In this document: positions 7,333 to 15,599 of the stretch, in pieces | Position numbering within the stretch: the first letter of the stretch is position 1 | Layout: the number at the start of each line of letters is the position of its first letter | Assembly: GCA_016722075.1 (NCBI GenBank) | Contig: JADKGW010000001.1 | Coordinates: 496,001-560,000, forward strand | Source of the DNA: Candidatus Kouleothrix ribensis | GTDB taxonomy: Bacteria > Chloroflexota > Chloroflexia > Chloroflexales > Roseiflexaceae | Direction of reading: 5' to 3' | Length of the DNA: 64,000 nucleotides | Made by a program: the position numbers and the translations under genes | The notes under the pieces: generated by a model | What the model was told of the DNA's origin: nothing | What the model saw: the letters and a program-made list of their open reading frames with translations, nothing else | Databases searched by the model: none

Positions 7333-9732
7333 ATGGAAACAGCTGCTCAGCCGCCCGCACCGGCCAGCCAGGCCCCAGGCGGCTGCCTGGACTTCGTGCT
7401 CTTCGCAATTGCAACTGCCTGGGTTGTGGGCCTGACTGCCGCCGTGCAGCTGGGCGCATGGTTCTACGAGCAATACCAGCTGGCAGCGGCGGGGATCTAT
7501 CTACCGGCCTGGTACTGGCCGCTGATCGCCGTGCTCCAGCTGCTGGTGGTCGGCGGCGCAGTGCTGCTGCTGGCGCTGTTCGTGCAGGCGCCGCGCTTCC
7601 GGGCGATCTATCGCGGCTGGGCCTGGGCGATCGGCCTGGGCGCGCTGTTTAGCATGGCGCGGGTCTGCCCGATCACCTGGACTCAGCCGGCCGCGCTGGT
7701 GCAGATCGGCCTGGGCTTGCTGGCGCTGGTGGCGCTGCGGCGGCTACCAGCCGGCCGCAGCGGGCCGGCCGGCCCGCTGCCGGGGGCGCCGGCCGCGCCG
7801 GTGCTCGGGCTGGCGCTGGGCCTGCTGGTGCTGTTGCCCTGGCTGTGGTCGGGCGCGCTGGGCTCGCCGACCGATACGCTGCTGAACGCGCTTGCCGCCG
7901 CCGTGCTAGGCCTGGCCAGCGGGGTGCTGCTGGCGCGCGGCATTCTGATGCCGCTGCAGGCGCGGCCATTAGGCGCCTGGCAGGATGTAGGCCTGGGCGG
8001 CATTGCTGCCGGCGTGGCGCTGCTATCGCTGGGCGCGGGCTTCGGCTACGGCGGCAGCCAGATCGCCTTAATGCTGGTGCTGATGCCGCTGGGCGGCGCG
8101 GCCTACGCGCTTGGGCGCTGGGCCTTCGGCGCGGCTACCCGTGTGTGGCTGCCGATCGCCACGCTGGTAGGTGTGGCGGCAGCCGGGCCGCTAGTATTCT
8201 TCGACCCCGACGAGTTTTTGCTGGCGCTCGGCACGACCGAGATCGGGCTGGTGCTGCGTAGCGCGCTATTCGCCCAGGTGATCGGCGCATTGGCCGGCCT
8301 GGTGCTGCTTGGCCTGAGTGCCAGGCTACGCGCTGGGCCTGGCCGGATCGCGGGCCTCGGCGCGCTGGCGGGCAGCCTGGTGCTGGCGCTGGCGCTATAC
8401 TTCGCCGGCGGCCACCCCGGCTGGTATGGCGAGAAGCTGTTTGTGGTGCTGCGCGAGCAGGCCGACCTGAGCCAGGCCGCACAGATCGCCGATCGCACCG
8501 AGCGGCTGCGCTTTGTATACACGACACTGACGAACCATGCCGAGCGCAGCCAGGCGGGGGTGCGCGCCGCGCTCGATCGGCTCGGCCTGGCCTACCAGCC
8601 GTTCTACCTGGTAAACGCGATCGAGGTCGACGGTGGCCCGCTGGTGCGCGCCTACCTGGCCAGCATGCCCGAAGTCGACCGCATCCTCGACAGCCCGCAG
8701 CTGCGCCCGCTGCCGGTGCCGCCCACGCCCAGCCAAGGCGAGCAGGTGCCGCCCGATGGGCCGCAGTGGAATGTGATCGCGATCGGCGCCGACCGCGTGT
8801 GGGATGAGCTGCAGGTAACCGGCCAGGGCATTGTGGTGGGCGAATCCGACAGCGGCGTACAAGGCGATCACCCGGCGCTGCGTGGCTCGTATCGCGGGCG
8901 CGCCGGCCAGAACGACTACAACTGGCTCGACCCCTGGTTCGGCAGCAGTGCGCCGACCGACGTGGGTGGGCATGGCACCCACACCACCGGCACGATCGTC
9001 GGGCAGGGCGGCATTGGCGTGGCGCCCGGCGCCGAGTGGATCGGGTGTGTGAACCTCGGCCGCAACCTGGGCAACCCGGCCTACTATCTGCGCTGCATGC
9101 AGTTCATGCTGGCGCCCTACCCGCAGGCCGGCGACCCATTCAAGGATGGCGACCCGGCGCGGGCCGCGCATGTGCTGAACAACTCGTGGGGCTGCCCGCT
9201 GATCGAAGGCTGCGACGCAGCCTCGCTCGAGCCGGCGGTGCGTGCGCTGCGCGCAGCCGGCATCTTCGTGGTGGCCAGCGCCGGCAATGACGGCCCGCGC
9301 TGCAGCAGCGTCGATAACCCGATCGCAATCTACGATGCTTCGTTCAGCGTCGGCGCGATCGACCGGCTTGGCAATATCGCCGATTTCAGCAGCCGCGGGC
9401 CGGTCACGCTCGACGGCAGCAACCGCGTCAAGCCCGACATCATCGCGCCGGGGGTGAACGTGCTGTCGGCGCTGCCAGGCGGCAGCTATGGCGAGAACAG
9501 TGGTACCTCGATGGCTGGCCCACACGTGGCTGGCGTGGTCGCGCTCATGTGGTCGGCACAGCCTAGGCTGATCGGCAACATCGACCGGACTGAGCAGCTG
9601 CTGATCGAGACCGCGCGGCCGTATGAGGGTGCGCAGTCGGGCTGCTTCGAGGGTGGTATGCCGAGCGACGCCACCGGCTATGGCGTGGTCGATGCCTATG
9701 CAGCCGTGCAGGCGGCGCTGGCCGAGCCATAG
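7333..9732 (+). CDS. Polytopic membrane protein fused to an S8 subtilase
   Basis: The product is 799 aa from the ATG at 7333, which has AAGGAG eight bases upstream; this decides against the in-frame TTG at 7327. Residues about 20-365 are almost entirely hydrophobic segments, roughly ten membrane helices. A linker follows, then a complete S8 domain with Asp506 ('ESDSGVQGDHP'), His547 ('GHGTHTTGT'), the oxyanion-Asn region 'NNSWGCP' and Ser726 ('GTSMAGPHVAG'). There is no propeptide of the usual secreted kind. The protease should be tethered to the membrane, facing the outside if the helix count is even and the N-terminus is outside. A membrane domain this large in front of a subtilase is unusual. 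Confidence 0.85.
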   Translation: METAAQPPAPASQAPGGCLDFVLFAIATAWVVGLTAAVQLGAWFYEQYQLAAAGIYLPAWYWPLIAVLQLLVVGGAVLLLALFVQAPRFRAIYRGWAWAIGLGALFSMARVCPITWTQPAALVQIGLGLLALVALRRLPAGRSGPAGPLPGAPAAPVLGLALGLLVLLPWLWSGALGSPTDTLLNALAAAVLGLASGVLLARGILMPLQARPLGAWQDVGLGGIAAGVALLSLGAGFGYGGSQIALMLVLMPLGGAAYALGRWAFGAATRVWLPIATLVGVAAAGPLVFFDPDEFLLALGTTEIGLVLRSALFAQVIGALAGLVLLGLSARLRAGPGRIAGLGALAGSLVLALALYFAGGHPGWYGEKLFVVLREQADLSQAAQIADRTERLRFVYTTLTNHAERSQAGVRAALDRLGLAYQPFYLVNAIEVDGGPLVRAYLASMPEVDRILDSPQLRPLPVPPTPSQGEQVPPDGPQWNVIAIGADRVWDELQVTGQGIVVGESDSGVQGDHPALRGSYRGRAGQNDYNWLDPWFGSSAPTDVGGHGTHTTGTIVGQGGIGVAPGAEWIGCVNLGRNLGNPAYYLRCMQFMLAPYPQAGDPFKDGDPARAAHVLNNSWGCPLIEGCDAASLEPAVRALRAAGIFVVASAGNDGPRCSSVDNPIAIYDASFSVGAIDRLGNIADFSSRGPVTLDGSNRVKPDIIAPGVNVLSALPGGSYGENSGTSMAGPHVAGVVALMWSAQPRLIGNIDRTEQLLIETARPYEGAQSGCFEGGMPSDATGYGVVDAYAAVQAALAEP

Positions 9733-9742
9733 GTGGCCCCCA

Positions 9743-9780
9743 CGCGCGGGCGGCTTGCACGGCTGCAAGCCGCCCGCGCG
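9743..9780. terminator. Bidirectional hairpin between convergent genes
   Basis: A perfect 17-bp inverted repeat (9743-9759 with 9764-9780) with a 4-base loop lies between the end of the membrane subtilase and the end of the APH-type kinase gene. It is well placed to terminate both transcripts. There is no long T-tract on either side. Confidence 0.7.
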
Positions 9781-9803
9781 CCTGAGCGTGTCAGCGCGCC
9801 GGG

Positions 9804-10754
9804 CTAACGCAGCCTTACCGCCGCCAGCAGCTCGGCGCAGGCGATGGCCCCCTCCCAGCCGTAGCCGTGGTCTTCAATGCTCCACCAGGCCGATAGCACC
9901 GCCTGGGCCAGGCCCCATCCGCGTACTCTGGCGCGGTCGATGCCAAGCTCTTCGCTCAGCTGCGCAACGCGGCGGGCCATAGCCTGGCCGGGGTTGGGCA
10001 GCTGCAGCAGCTGTGGCAGCGGGTTGCGCAGCAGCGCGCCAACCTCGTAGGCCCGCTCGCCAATAATGCCCTTCGGGTCGATCGCCAGCCAGGGCGCGCG
10101 CTCGGCCGCAAGGATGTTGTCGTGGTGCAGGTCGCCGTGCAGCAGCACTGGTGCGCCCTGGCTGGCCAGCAGCTCGGCAAACAGCGCCTCGGCCTCGTGT
10201 ACCAGCGCACGTGGCAATGGGCCGGTGCCGCCGCCGAAGTGTACACGCATACGCTGCATCCCCGCGCCCCAGTCGGCGATGGTTGGGAATGGATGCCCGG
10301 CCGGTGGGGCGCCGCCGCCTGGCCCCTGCCATAGCTCGCGCAACACCTGCGCGGCGATTGTGGTCGCGCGCGCGTCATCGGTTGGCACGAGCGTGGCCAG
10401 GCGGGTGCCCGGCTCCAGCCGCTCCAGCAGCATGGCTCCACGCTCCGGCTCGGCCTCGAGCACGCGGGCCATGCCGTGCCCGGCGTAGTGGCGCAGCGCC
10501 GGGATTTGATCCTCAAGCTCGATATCGCTGAGGCCAAGCTTTAGCACGGCCGGTGTGTTGTCGTGGCGGATGGCCGGCGCAACATAGTTGTACGACAGCG
10601 CGTACGGCGGCAGGGCCTTCAGCGACCAGCGCCGCTCGTACTCGGCGATCTGCGCCGGCAGCTGCCGCAGCCAGTCGGCACCTGCGTCGCCCGCCAGCTC
10701 GATGATCGTGCGCACGAAGTGTGCGGGCAGGTCATAACGGTGTAGGTCAACCAT
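9804..10754 (-). CDS. APH(6)/hydroxyurea-type small-molecule kinase
   Basis: The product is 316 aa from the ATG at 10752-10754; a longer frame to 10796 exists but looks non-coding. The kinase-like C-lobe shows 'VLLHGDLHHDNIL' (catalytic loop with HGDxHxxN) and 'AIDPKGIIGERAYEVG' (the DPK/R metal-binding motif), the signature of the APH_6_hur family (streptomycin 6-phosphotransferase and hydroxyurea phosphotransferase). The N-lobe carries 'AVLKLG', the ATP-binding Lys. In environmental bacteria such genes are often not clinical resistance determinants, so the natural substrate is open. Confidence 0.85.
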   Translation of the reverse strand: MVDLHRYDLPAHFVRTIIELAGDAGADWLRQLPAQIAEYERRWSLKALPPYALSYNYVAPAIRHDNTPAVLKLGLSDIELEDQIPALRHYAGHGMARVLEAEPERGAMLLERLEPGTRLATLVPTDDARATTIAAQVLRELWQGPGGGAPPAGHPFPTIADWGAGMQRMRVHFGGGTGPLPRALVHEAEALFAELLASQGAPVLLHGDLHHDNILAAERAPWLAIDPKGIIGERAYEVGALLRNPLPQLLQLPNPGQAMARRVAQLSEELGIDRARVRGWGLAQAVLSAWWSIEDHGYGWEGAIACAELLAAVRLR

Positions 10755-10823
10755 GTGGCACTGTGGGTATCGTACAGCCGTGCTGCGCCGGCGCATACCG
10801 ACCGATCAACCGCTGGCGTGCCA

Positions 10824-11477
10824 CTAGCCTTGCGCGCGCTCAAGCTCGATCGCGATACGGATCGCTGCCAGCACATCGGGTACGCTATAGTCGGCCAGCT
10901 CGGCGTCGTGCGCAGAGTCCTCGCCAACCAGGATGGTGGTCATGCCCAGCGCGCGTGCCGGCGGCAGGTTTTTAGCGGTGTCCTCAACCAGGATCGCCGC
11001 TGCTCCCGCTATCCCGAGCGCGTCGAGCACGCTGTGATAGACCGCCGGGTTGGGCTTAGGGCGCAGGCCCGCGAAGCGAATGTCGAAGATCTGCGCGAAG
11101 TGCCGCTCGACCTCAAGCACCTCGAGCACCCGCCGGGCATAGCGCTCCGGCGCATTCGTGAACACCGCCTTGCTCGCGCGCAGCTCGCTCAGCAGCCGGT
11201 CGAGCTCGGCGTCGGCCGCCAGAAACGCCTCGATCGCCACATCGTGGACGAACGCAAGGTAGTGGTCGGGGTCGACCGCGTGATTGTTCTGGAGGCCATG
11301 CAAGGTTGTGCCATACTCGGCGTAGTAGCGCTTCTGAATCAGCCGGGCCTCGGCCTCGTCGAGGCCGAGCAGCTTCTGTACATATTCGCCGATCCGCACA
11401 TCGATGCCATTCATCAGGCCCGACGACGGCGGGTAGAGCGTGTTGTCGAGGTCGAACAGAACCGTGGTGATTGGCAT
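10824..11477 (-). CDS. HAD hydrolase, pyrimidine 5'-nucleotidase-like
   Basis: The product has 217 aa. HAD motif I is 'VLFDLDNTLYPPSSGL', with both catalytic Asp residues and the LYP wording of the SDT1/pyrimidine 5'-nucleotidase group. Motif II is 'KAVFTNAP', motif III is the Lys in 'GLRPKPNPAVYH', and motif IV is 'ILVEDTAKNLPPA'. The helical cap (about residues 20-90) is the size seen in that group. The protein probably dephosphorylates pyrimidine nucleotides or a similar phosphomonoester in the cytosol. It is preceded on the same strand by no close gene. Confidence 0.8.
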   Translation of the reverse strand: MPITTVLFDLDNTLYPPSSGLMNGIDVRIGEYVQKLLGLDEAEARLIQKRYYAEYGTTLHGLQNNHAVDPDHYLAFVHDVAIEAFLAADAELDRLLSELRASKAVFTNAPERYARRVLEVLEVERHFAQIFDIRFAGLRPKPNPAVYHSVLDALGIAGAAAILVEDTAKNLPPARALGMTTILVGEDSAHDAELADYSVPDVLAAIRIAIELERAQG

Positions 11478-11601
11478 GGTATCCCTGCTATTGCTCGCTC
11501 GGTCGCGCGTATAGTATACCGATTGGCTCGGCCGGATGCAATACTATGCCTGATGGAAAGTAGGGCGTATGCGTGCTTCTAGCGATCTTCGATATTCGAG
11601 T

Positions 11602-11617
11602 TAGGGCGTACGCCCTA
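11602..11617. repeat. 16-bp perfect palindrome in an intergenic gap
   Basis: tagggcgtacgcccta lies between the HAD gene start and the end of the acyltransferase gene. A second 'tagggcgta' half lies about 40 bp away near 11563. It could be a protein-binding site or part of a small repeat. No function can be assigned. Confidence 0.4.
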
Positions 11618-11651
11618 CGCGTATTGGCATACACGGATAGCCCAGCCAGCG

Positions 11652-12875
11652 CTAGGCGTCGCCGTCTGGCGTCACGCGCTCGTTCATGCGCAAGCAGCGG
11701 CGCTCGACTAGCAGGTAGAAGCCGTAGGCGCACAGGAGCGACAGGGGCGTGGCGACGCCCAGCATCAGCGCCAGCCGCGCGTCAGCCGGCATGGCCAGCT
11801 TGAGCGACTCGAGGTTGATCAAGGCCTGGATGGGATTATGCACCAGGTACAGGCTGTACGAGAATGCGCCCAGCCCCACCAGCATGCGCGACTCGAGCAG
11901 GCGCTGCGAGAACGGCCGGCGCGTGCCGTCGCGCAGCGCGCGGGTGTATTCGATCAGCCAGTAGGCGACGATCAGGCCGGCCACCGGCTCGGTGATGTAC
12001 GCGTGCCACTCCATCCACTGCTTGTTCAGCGCCAGCCCGGCGGCGAGCGCCAGCGTCAGCAGCGCAATGAGCCGGCCCCAGCGCCGCCGCGCGTGCGGTA
12101 GCGCCACGGCAGGGTGGCTCGAGTAGGCCAGCGCTGCTGCGGCCATGCCAAACGCGAACAGCCCGACAAACCAGGGATGGGTGTAGTCGATATTCAGCGC
12201 GTTGGGCAGCACGAAGTGCGGCAGCAGGCCTAGCAGCATGGCCAGGCCGACCGTCACCGCCATGCTGCTGCGGCGCAGCACCGGCAGTAGCACAGCCGGA
12301 AACAAGAAGTAGATCTGCCACTCGATCGCGATGCTCCACATCGGCCCATCAATCTTGAAGATCCAATCGGGGCTGAAGTTATGCACCAGCAGCAGGTGCG
12401 CCACGATCGAGCCGGCCGTGATTGGCAGCTTGGTGTCCCAGGCTGTGTTGTGCGGCGCCTGCAAGATCGGCACCAGCGCGATCAGCCCGAGCGATAGCAG
12501 CAGCGCGGCGTAGTACGAGGGCAGAATGCGCCATGCGCGCCGCTGGATGTAGCGTGTGGCGCCGCCCTGCAGCGCGGTGCTGTGCTGCTGCGCCAGCGGC
12601 AGCATCAGGCAGAAGCCCGATAGCACGATGAACACCGGCACGGCGAAGGTGCCAAAGCCGAGCACCCAGGCCAGCCAGCCCATCGGTGCCGAGAGATCGC
12701 CGGCCGGCGTGGTGCTGTAGCCGGCATAGTTAGCGGCATGGAACAGCGCCACATATAGCGCCGCCAGGCCGCGGATGCCGTCGAGTACGTCGAGGCGCAG
12801 GCGCGTGCCGGCCTGGGCGCGCGGGCGGGCGGCGGCGCGCGCAGGCACCACCATGCGCGAGGTTGTCTGCTGCAT
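11652..12875 (-). CDS. Acyltransferase-3 (OafA/YrhL) membrane protein
   Basis: The product has 407 aa with about ten hydrophobic segments. The opening 'LDVLDGIRGLAALYVALFHAANY' contains the conserved RGLAAL...H of acyltransferase family 3. 'SIAEWQIYFLFP'-type wording is present as 'IAIEWQIYFLFPAVLLP'. Family members O-acylate (often acetylate) surface polysaccharide or other envelope sugars from the cytosolic acyl-CoA pool. The ATG at 12873-12875 has AAGGAG eight bases upstream. Nearby genes do not indicate the acceptor. Confidence 0.85.
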   Translation of the reverse strand: MQQTTSRMVVPARAAARPRAQAGTRLRLDVLDGIRGLAALYVALFHAANYAGYSTTPAGDLSAPMGWLAWVLGFGTFAVPVFIVLSGFCLMLPLAQQHSTALQGGATRYIQRRAWRILPSYYAALLLSLGLIALVPILQAPHNTAWDTKLPITAGSIVAHLLLVHNFSPDWIFKIDGPMWSIAIEWQIYFLFPAVLLPVLRRSSMAVTVGLAMLLGLLPHFVLPNALNIDYTHPWFVGLFAFGMAAAALAYSSHPAVALPHARRRWGRLIALLTLALAAGLALNKQWMEWHAYITEPVAGLIVAYWLIEYTRALRDGTRRPFSQRLLESRMLVGLGAFSYSLYLVHNPIQALINLESLKLAMPADARLALMLGVATPLSLLCAYGFYLLVERRCLRMNERVTPDGDA

Positions 12876-12893
12876 TAGCTGGCTCCTTTGAGT

Positions 12894-12920
12894 TAGCGGG
12901 GCAGCACTGCTGCCCCGCTA
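12894..12920. repeat. 27-base interrupted palindrome upstream of the acyltransferase gene
   Basis: Two 13-base arms (12894-12906 and 12908-12920) around a single central base form a perfect GC-rich hairpin, just upstream of the ribosome-binding site of the acyltransferase gene on the minus strand. It could act in that leader or be a REP-like remnant. Confidence 0.5.
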
Positions 12921-13148
12921 CGCCTCACCAGGGAGGCCGGGGGGAACGGTCGGGGTTCTCCCCATCACGTATGTCGCTCGGTCGCTTGCTTGTATCTATT
13001 GTAGTACATAGATCGTGAATATTTTGTGACAGAAAATATTTTATATGATTGCAATCTTGTCAGGGATGCAACAGCCCGCGCCGAGGATCGGCACGGGCTG
13101 CTGTCAATCACTGGGGTTACGCGGCGGCCCGCGTTCCAGATAATCTCT
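12921..13148. other. Non-coding gap between acyltransferase and ribY genes
   Basis: No credible gene is seen. An AT-richer stretch around 12990-13050 is unusual for this window and could hold the acyltransferase promoter. An imperfect inverted repeat at about 13071-13102 (cagcccgcgccga with tcggcacgggctg, one mismatch) could be a second terminator for the ribX-ribY transcript. Confidence 0.4.
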
Positions 13149-13187
13149 GCCTGCGGCAGCATAGCCAAGTAGTATGCTGCCGCAGGC
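13149..13187 (-). terminator. Hairpin downstream of ribY
   Basis: A perfect 15-bp inverted repeat (13149-13163 with 13173-13187) with a 9-base loop lies 40 bp past the ribY stop codon. It lacks a clear T-tract on the minus strand, so it may be an RNA-stabilising 3' hairpin or a non-canonical terminator. Confidence 0.6.
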
Positions 13188-13227
13188 CAAACAAAACGCC
13201 GACGGCGTACGCCGGTGGGCCGCGCAG

Positions 13228-14286
13228 CTATTTCAAGAAATCGTTCGTGAAGGCCTTGCTCAGGTCGACCTCGCCCTTCAAGATCGCGCTGTCGCGCAGG
13301 AAGGTGTAGGTAGCCTGCCAGCTGGCGCTATCGGTGAAACCCAGGCCGTTCTTGGCGGTCGCGTCGCTCTGCCAGTATGGCGCGGTCTCTTGCAACACCT
13401 TACGCTGGAGTTCGAGGTCGCCCCACTGCGCCTCGGGGATGAACTGCAGGCTGGTATCGAACGCGGTCTTCTGGTCGGCGATCACCGCCTGCATGCCCTT
13501 CAGCGTCGCGCGCACGAATCCGCGCACGACGGCGGGCTGGTCGCTGATCAGCTTCTCGCCGGCAATCACGCCATCCGATGCCAATGGGTAGAAGTCGGCT
13601 ACGTTGATCACATTAACCTTGATGCCCTGCTGAGCGAGCTGGATCGGCTCGTTGTTGCCATAGCCGCTGGCGACCTGCACCTTACCCTCGGCCAGCGCCG
13701 CCACCTGTGCGAACCCGATATCCTGCACGTTCAGGTCGCTTTCCTGCATCTTGTTGGCGTACAGCAGCGCCAGCAGCCCGATGTAGCTCGCGCCGAAATG
13801 CCCAGGGATGCCCACGCTCTTGCCCTTCAGGTCGGCCGGCGTCTTGATATTCGCCTCGGCCTTGCTGAAGAACACGGTCGGGAAGCGCTGATTGATCGTC
13901 GCCACGGTCATCACCGGCAGGCCGTTTGCGCGCGCCAGCAGCACCGAGTCGCCGCTGGCCATGCCGAACTGCACGCTGCCCTGGGCCACGCGCTGCACCA
14001 CGTCGGTCTCGAAGTCGTAGTTGTACTTGATCTTCAGGCCCTCGGCGGCGTAGTAGCCCAGCCGATCGGCCATATAGATGTAGGCGAACTGCACGTTTGG
14101 AATGTATGGCATCGCCAGTGTGATCTCGCGCAGATCGCCGGCAAGCGCAGTCGGCTGGGCCGCCGGGGCAGCGGTTGGCTGCGTGGCGGTAGCCGCCGGG
14201 GCTGTGCCGCTACCGGTGCCGGCCGGCGTCGCGCCGCAAGCGGCCAGCAGCGCGGCCAGCAGCACCAATGAAATCCTCCGAACCAT
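13228..14286 (-). CDS. ribY: ABC transporter substrate-binding lipoprotein, riboflavin type (RibY)
   Basis: The product has 352 aa. A lipoprotein signal peptide ends in 'LLAACGATP'. A Thr/Ala-rich linker is followed by a NMT1/ThiY-like domain ('YIYMADRLGYYAAEGL', then 'FGMASGDSVLLARANGLPV' and 'LKGKSVGIPGHFGASYIG'). By fold alone it could bind thiamine precursors, sulfonates or similar ligands. The FMN riboswitch controlling the operon makes riboflavin the likely ligand, as proposed for the RibXY system in Chloroflexi. It is 98 bp downstream of the permease gene and outside the membrane. Confidence 0.85.
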   Translation of the reverse strand: MVRRISLVLLAALLAACGATPAGTGSGTAPAATATQPTAAPAAQPTALAGDLREITLAMPYIPNVQFAYIYMADRLGYYAAEGLKIKYNYDFETDVVQRVAQGSVQFGMASGDSVLLARANGLPVMTVATINQRFPTVFFSKAEANIKTPADLKGKSVGIPGHFGASYIGLLALLYANKMQESDLNVQDIGFAQVAALAEGKVQVASGYGNNEPIQLAQQGIKVNVINVADFYPLASDGVIAGEKLISDQPAVVRGFVRATLKGMQAVIADQKTAFDTSLQFIPEAQWGDLELQRKVLQETAPYWQSDATAKNGLGFTDSASWQATYTFLRDSAILKGEVDLSKAFTNDFLK

Positions 14287-14384
14287 CCAAGCTCCTCCTC
14301 ACACCGCAGGCGGGGCCTGGCCTGCCGCCCCGCTCTGCACGCTACACTCAAGCCGCTTCCAGGCCAGATTCCTGCATTACCGCG

Positions 14385-15206
14385 TCATGGCTCCCAGCGC
14401 ACCAGCGCCCACTCCAGCACAACCGCAGCCAGGTAGAACGACAGGGTCAGCCCGGCCAGGCTGATCAATGCCACAAACATCAGCGGCGTGTCGAACAGCC
14501 CGCGCGAGATGTTGATCAGCGCGCCCAGGCCGTCGCGCGCGCCGACGAATTCGCCCACCACTGCGCCGGTGGTTGCCAGCGCCAGCCCCGATTTGACACC
14601 GGCGAAGATGCCCGGCAGCGCCAGCGGCAGCTCGACATGCCATAGCGCCTGGCGCCGGCTGGCGCCGCTGATCTTGGCCATCTCGAGCAGCTCGCGCGGC
14701 ACGCTGCGCAGCGCCACAATCGTGCTGCTCAAGATCGGGAAGAATGTCACCAGCGCGGCGACCAGGATCTTCGAGCGGATGTCGGCCCCGACCCACAGGA
14801 TGATCAGCGGCGCGATTGCCACCACCGGCACCGACTGAGTTGCCGCCAGCTGCGGCGCGATGATCCGCTCGAGCCGCGGCGCATGCGCCAGCAGGTAGCC
14901 CAGCGCCAGGCTTACGCCGAGTGCCAGGCTAAAGCCGCCGAGTGCCTCGATCAGCGTCAGGCCGGCGTGATGCCTGAGTGTGCCGCTGGTTAGCTCGGTG
15001 ATCAGCCGCTGGAACACCAGCTCGGGAGCGGGCAGAATAAAGCTCGGGTAATCGCGCAGCAGCACGACGAGCTTCCAGATCAGCACTCCCACGATCAGCG
15101 AGATCGCCAGCCCGGCGCCGGCCGGCACACGCCGGCGTAGGTGCTCACGCGGCTGGCCGGCTTCGCCCGGCCTGGGCGAGTAGGCGAGCAGCTGTTGGCG
15201 GACCAT
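14385..15206 (-). CDS. ribX: ABC transporter permease, riboflavin type (RibX)
   Basis: The product is 273 aa from the ATG at 15204-15206, preceded by GAGGAGG. The longer open frame to 15377 runs through the attenuator and aptamer, so it is not coding. It is a six-helix binding-protein-dependent permease of the SsuC/ThiX/TauC group with the EAA-type loop 'MAKISGASRRQALWHVELPL'. Expression is governed by the FMN riboswitch and attenuator directly upstream. No ATP-binding subunit is encoded next to it, so an ATPase from elsewhere must serve this transporter. Confidence 0.88.
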   Translation of the reverse strand: MVRQQLLAYSPRPGEAGQPREHLRRRVPAGAGLAISLIVGVLIWKLVVLLRDYPSFILPAPELVFQRLITELTSGTLRHHAGLTLIEALGGFSLALGVSLALGYLLAHAPRLERIIAPQLAATQSVPVVAIAPLIILWVGADIRSKILVAALVTFFPILSSTIVALRSVPRELLEMAKISGASRRQALWHVELPLALPGIFAGVKSGLALATTGAVVGEFVGARDGLGALINISRGLFDTPLMFVALISLAGLTLSFYLAAVVLEWALVRWEP

Positions 15207-15231
15207 GGCACCCTCCTCAAAGAAAAGAAAA

Positions 15232-15255
15232 CCCCGAAGTCGACTGACTTCGGGG
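15232..15255 (-). terminator. Riboswitch attenuator (Rho-independent terminator) before ribX
   Basis: On the minus strand a perfect 10-bp stem (15255-15246 with 15241-15232) with a 4-base loop is followed at once by a TTTTCTTTTC tract, then the ribX ribosome-binding site. Its 5' arm, together with the preceding G, is complementary over nine bases (GCCCCGAAG with CUUCGGGGC) to the 5' edge of the FMN aptamer, at 15543-15535. A competing antiterminator pairing is therefore visible. Confidence 0.9.
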
Positions 15256-15363
15256 CATAAACGCGCAGACGCCACAATACACCTGGACACCGCCCAGCCT
15301 CGGGCGACACCCAGATGCAGCCAACCGCGCGCATGCGCGGCCGGCAATGGCCTGGTAATGCGT

Positions 15364-15547
15364 GGATCTTCTCCCATCCGGACTGTACCGTCGGCGCTGG
15401 ATTAACACCAGCTCCTGCCTTGCGGCTCGCGGGCTTGTCTGCCAGTGCGGCGTGGCGCGCCTTGCTCTGTGAACATAGCGCACCAAGATCTTGCTCGAAC
15501 TGACAGCATCACCGCCGGTCGGGAATTGCACCCTGCCCCGAAGATCC
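15364..15547 (-). ncRNA. FMN riboswitch (RFN element) controlling ribX-ribY
   Basis: Read on the minus strand, the P1 stem GGATCTTC (15547-15540) pairs with GAAGATCC (15371-15364). The conserved blocks follow in order: GGGGCAGGGTG, ATTCCCGACCGGCGGT, AGCCCGCGAGCC, CCAGCGCCGACGGTACAGTC and CGGATGGGAGAAGAT. A variable arm of about 80 nt lies between the second and third blocks. The aptamer starts about 9 nt after the predicted transcription start and ends 108 nt before the attenuator. Binding of FMN should stabilise P1 and let the terminator form, shutting off import. Confidence 0.96.
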
Positions 15548-15562
15548 TATTCGATTGGCGCC

Positions 15563-15591
15563 AGCATAGCACTGGCCCGCAGGCTTGTCAA
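15563..15591 (-). promoter_or_regulatory. Sigma-70-type promoter for ribX-ribY
   Basis: On the minus strand TTGACA (15591-15586) and TATGCT (15568-15563) are separated by exactly 17 bases. The predicted start, near 15556, is a few bases before the FMN aptamer. The insertion sequence next door stops its target duplication eight bases upstream of the -35 box. Confidence 0.75.
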
Positions 15592-15599
15592 GCCGGCCG

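Noticed and set aside
15207..15377. N-terminal extension of RibX
   Set aside because: The extended frame runs through the attenuator and into the FMN aptamer. The ATG at 15206 has a strong ribosome-binding site right after the terminator.
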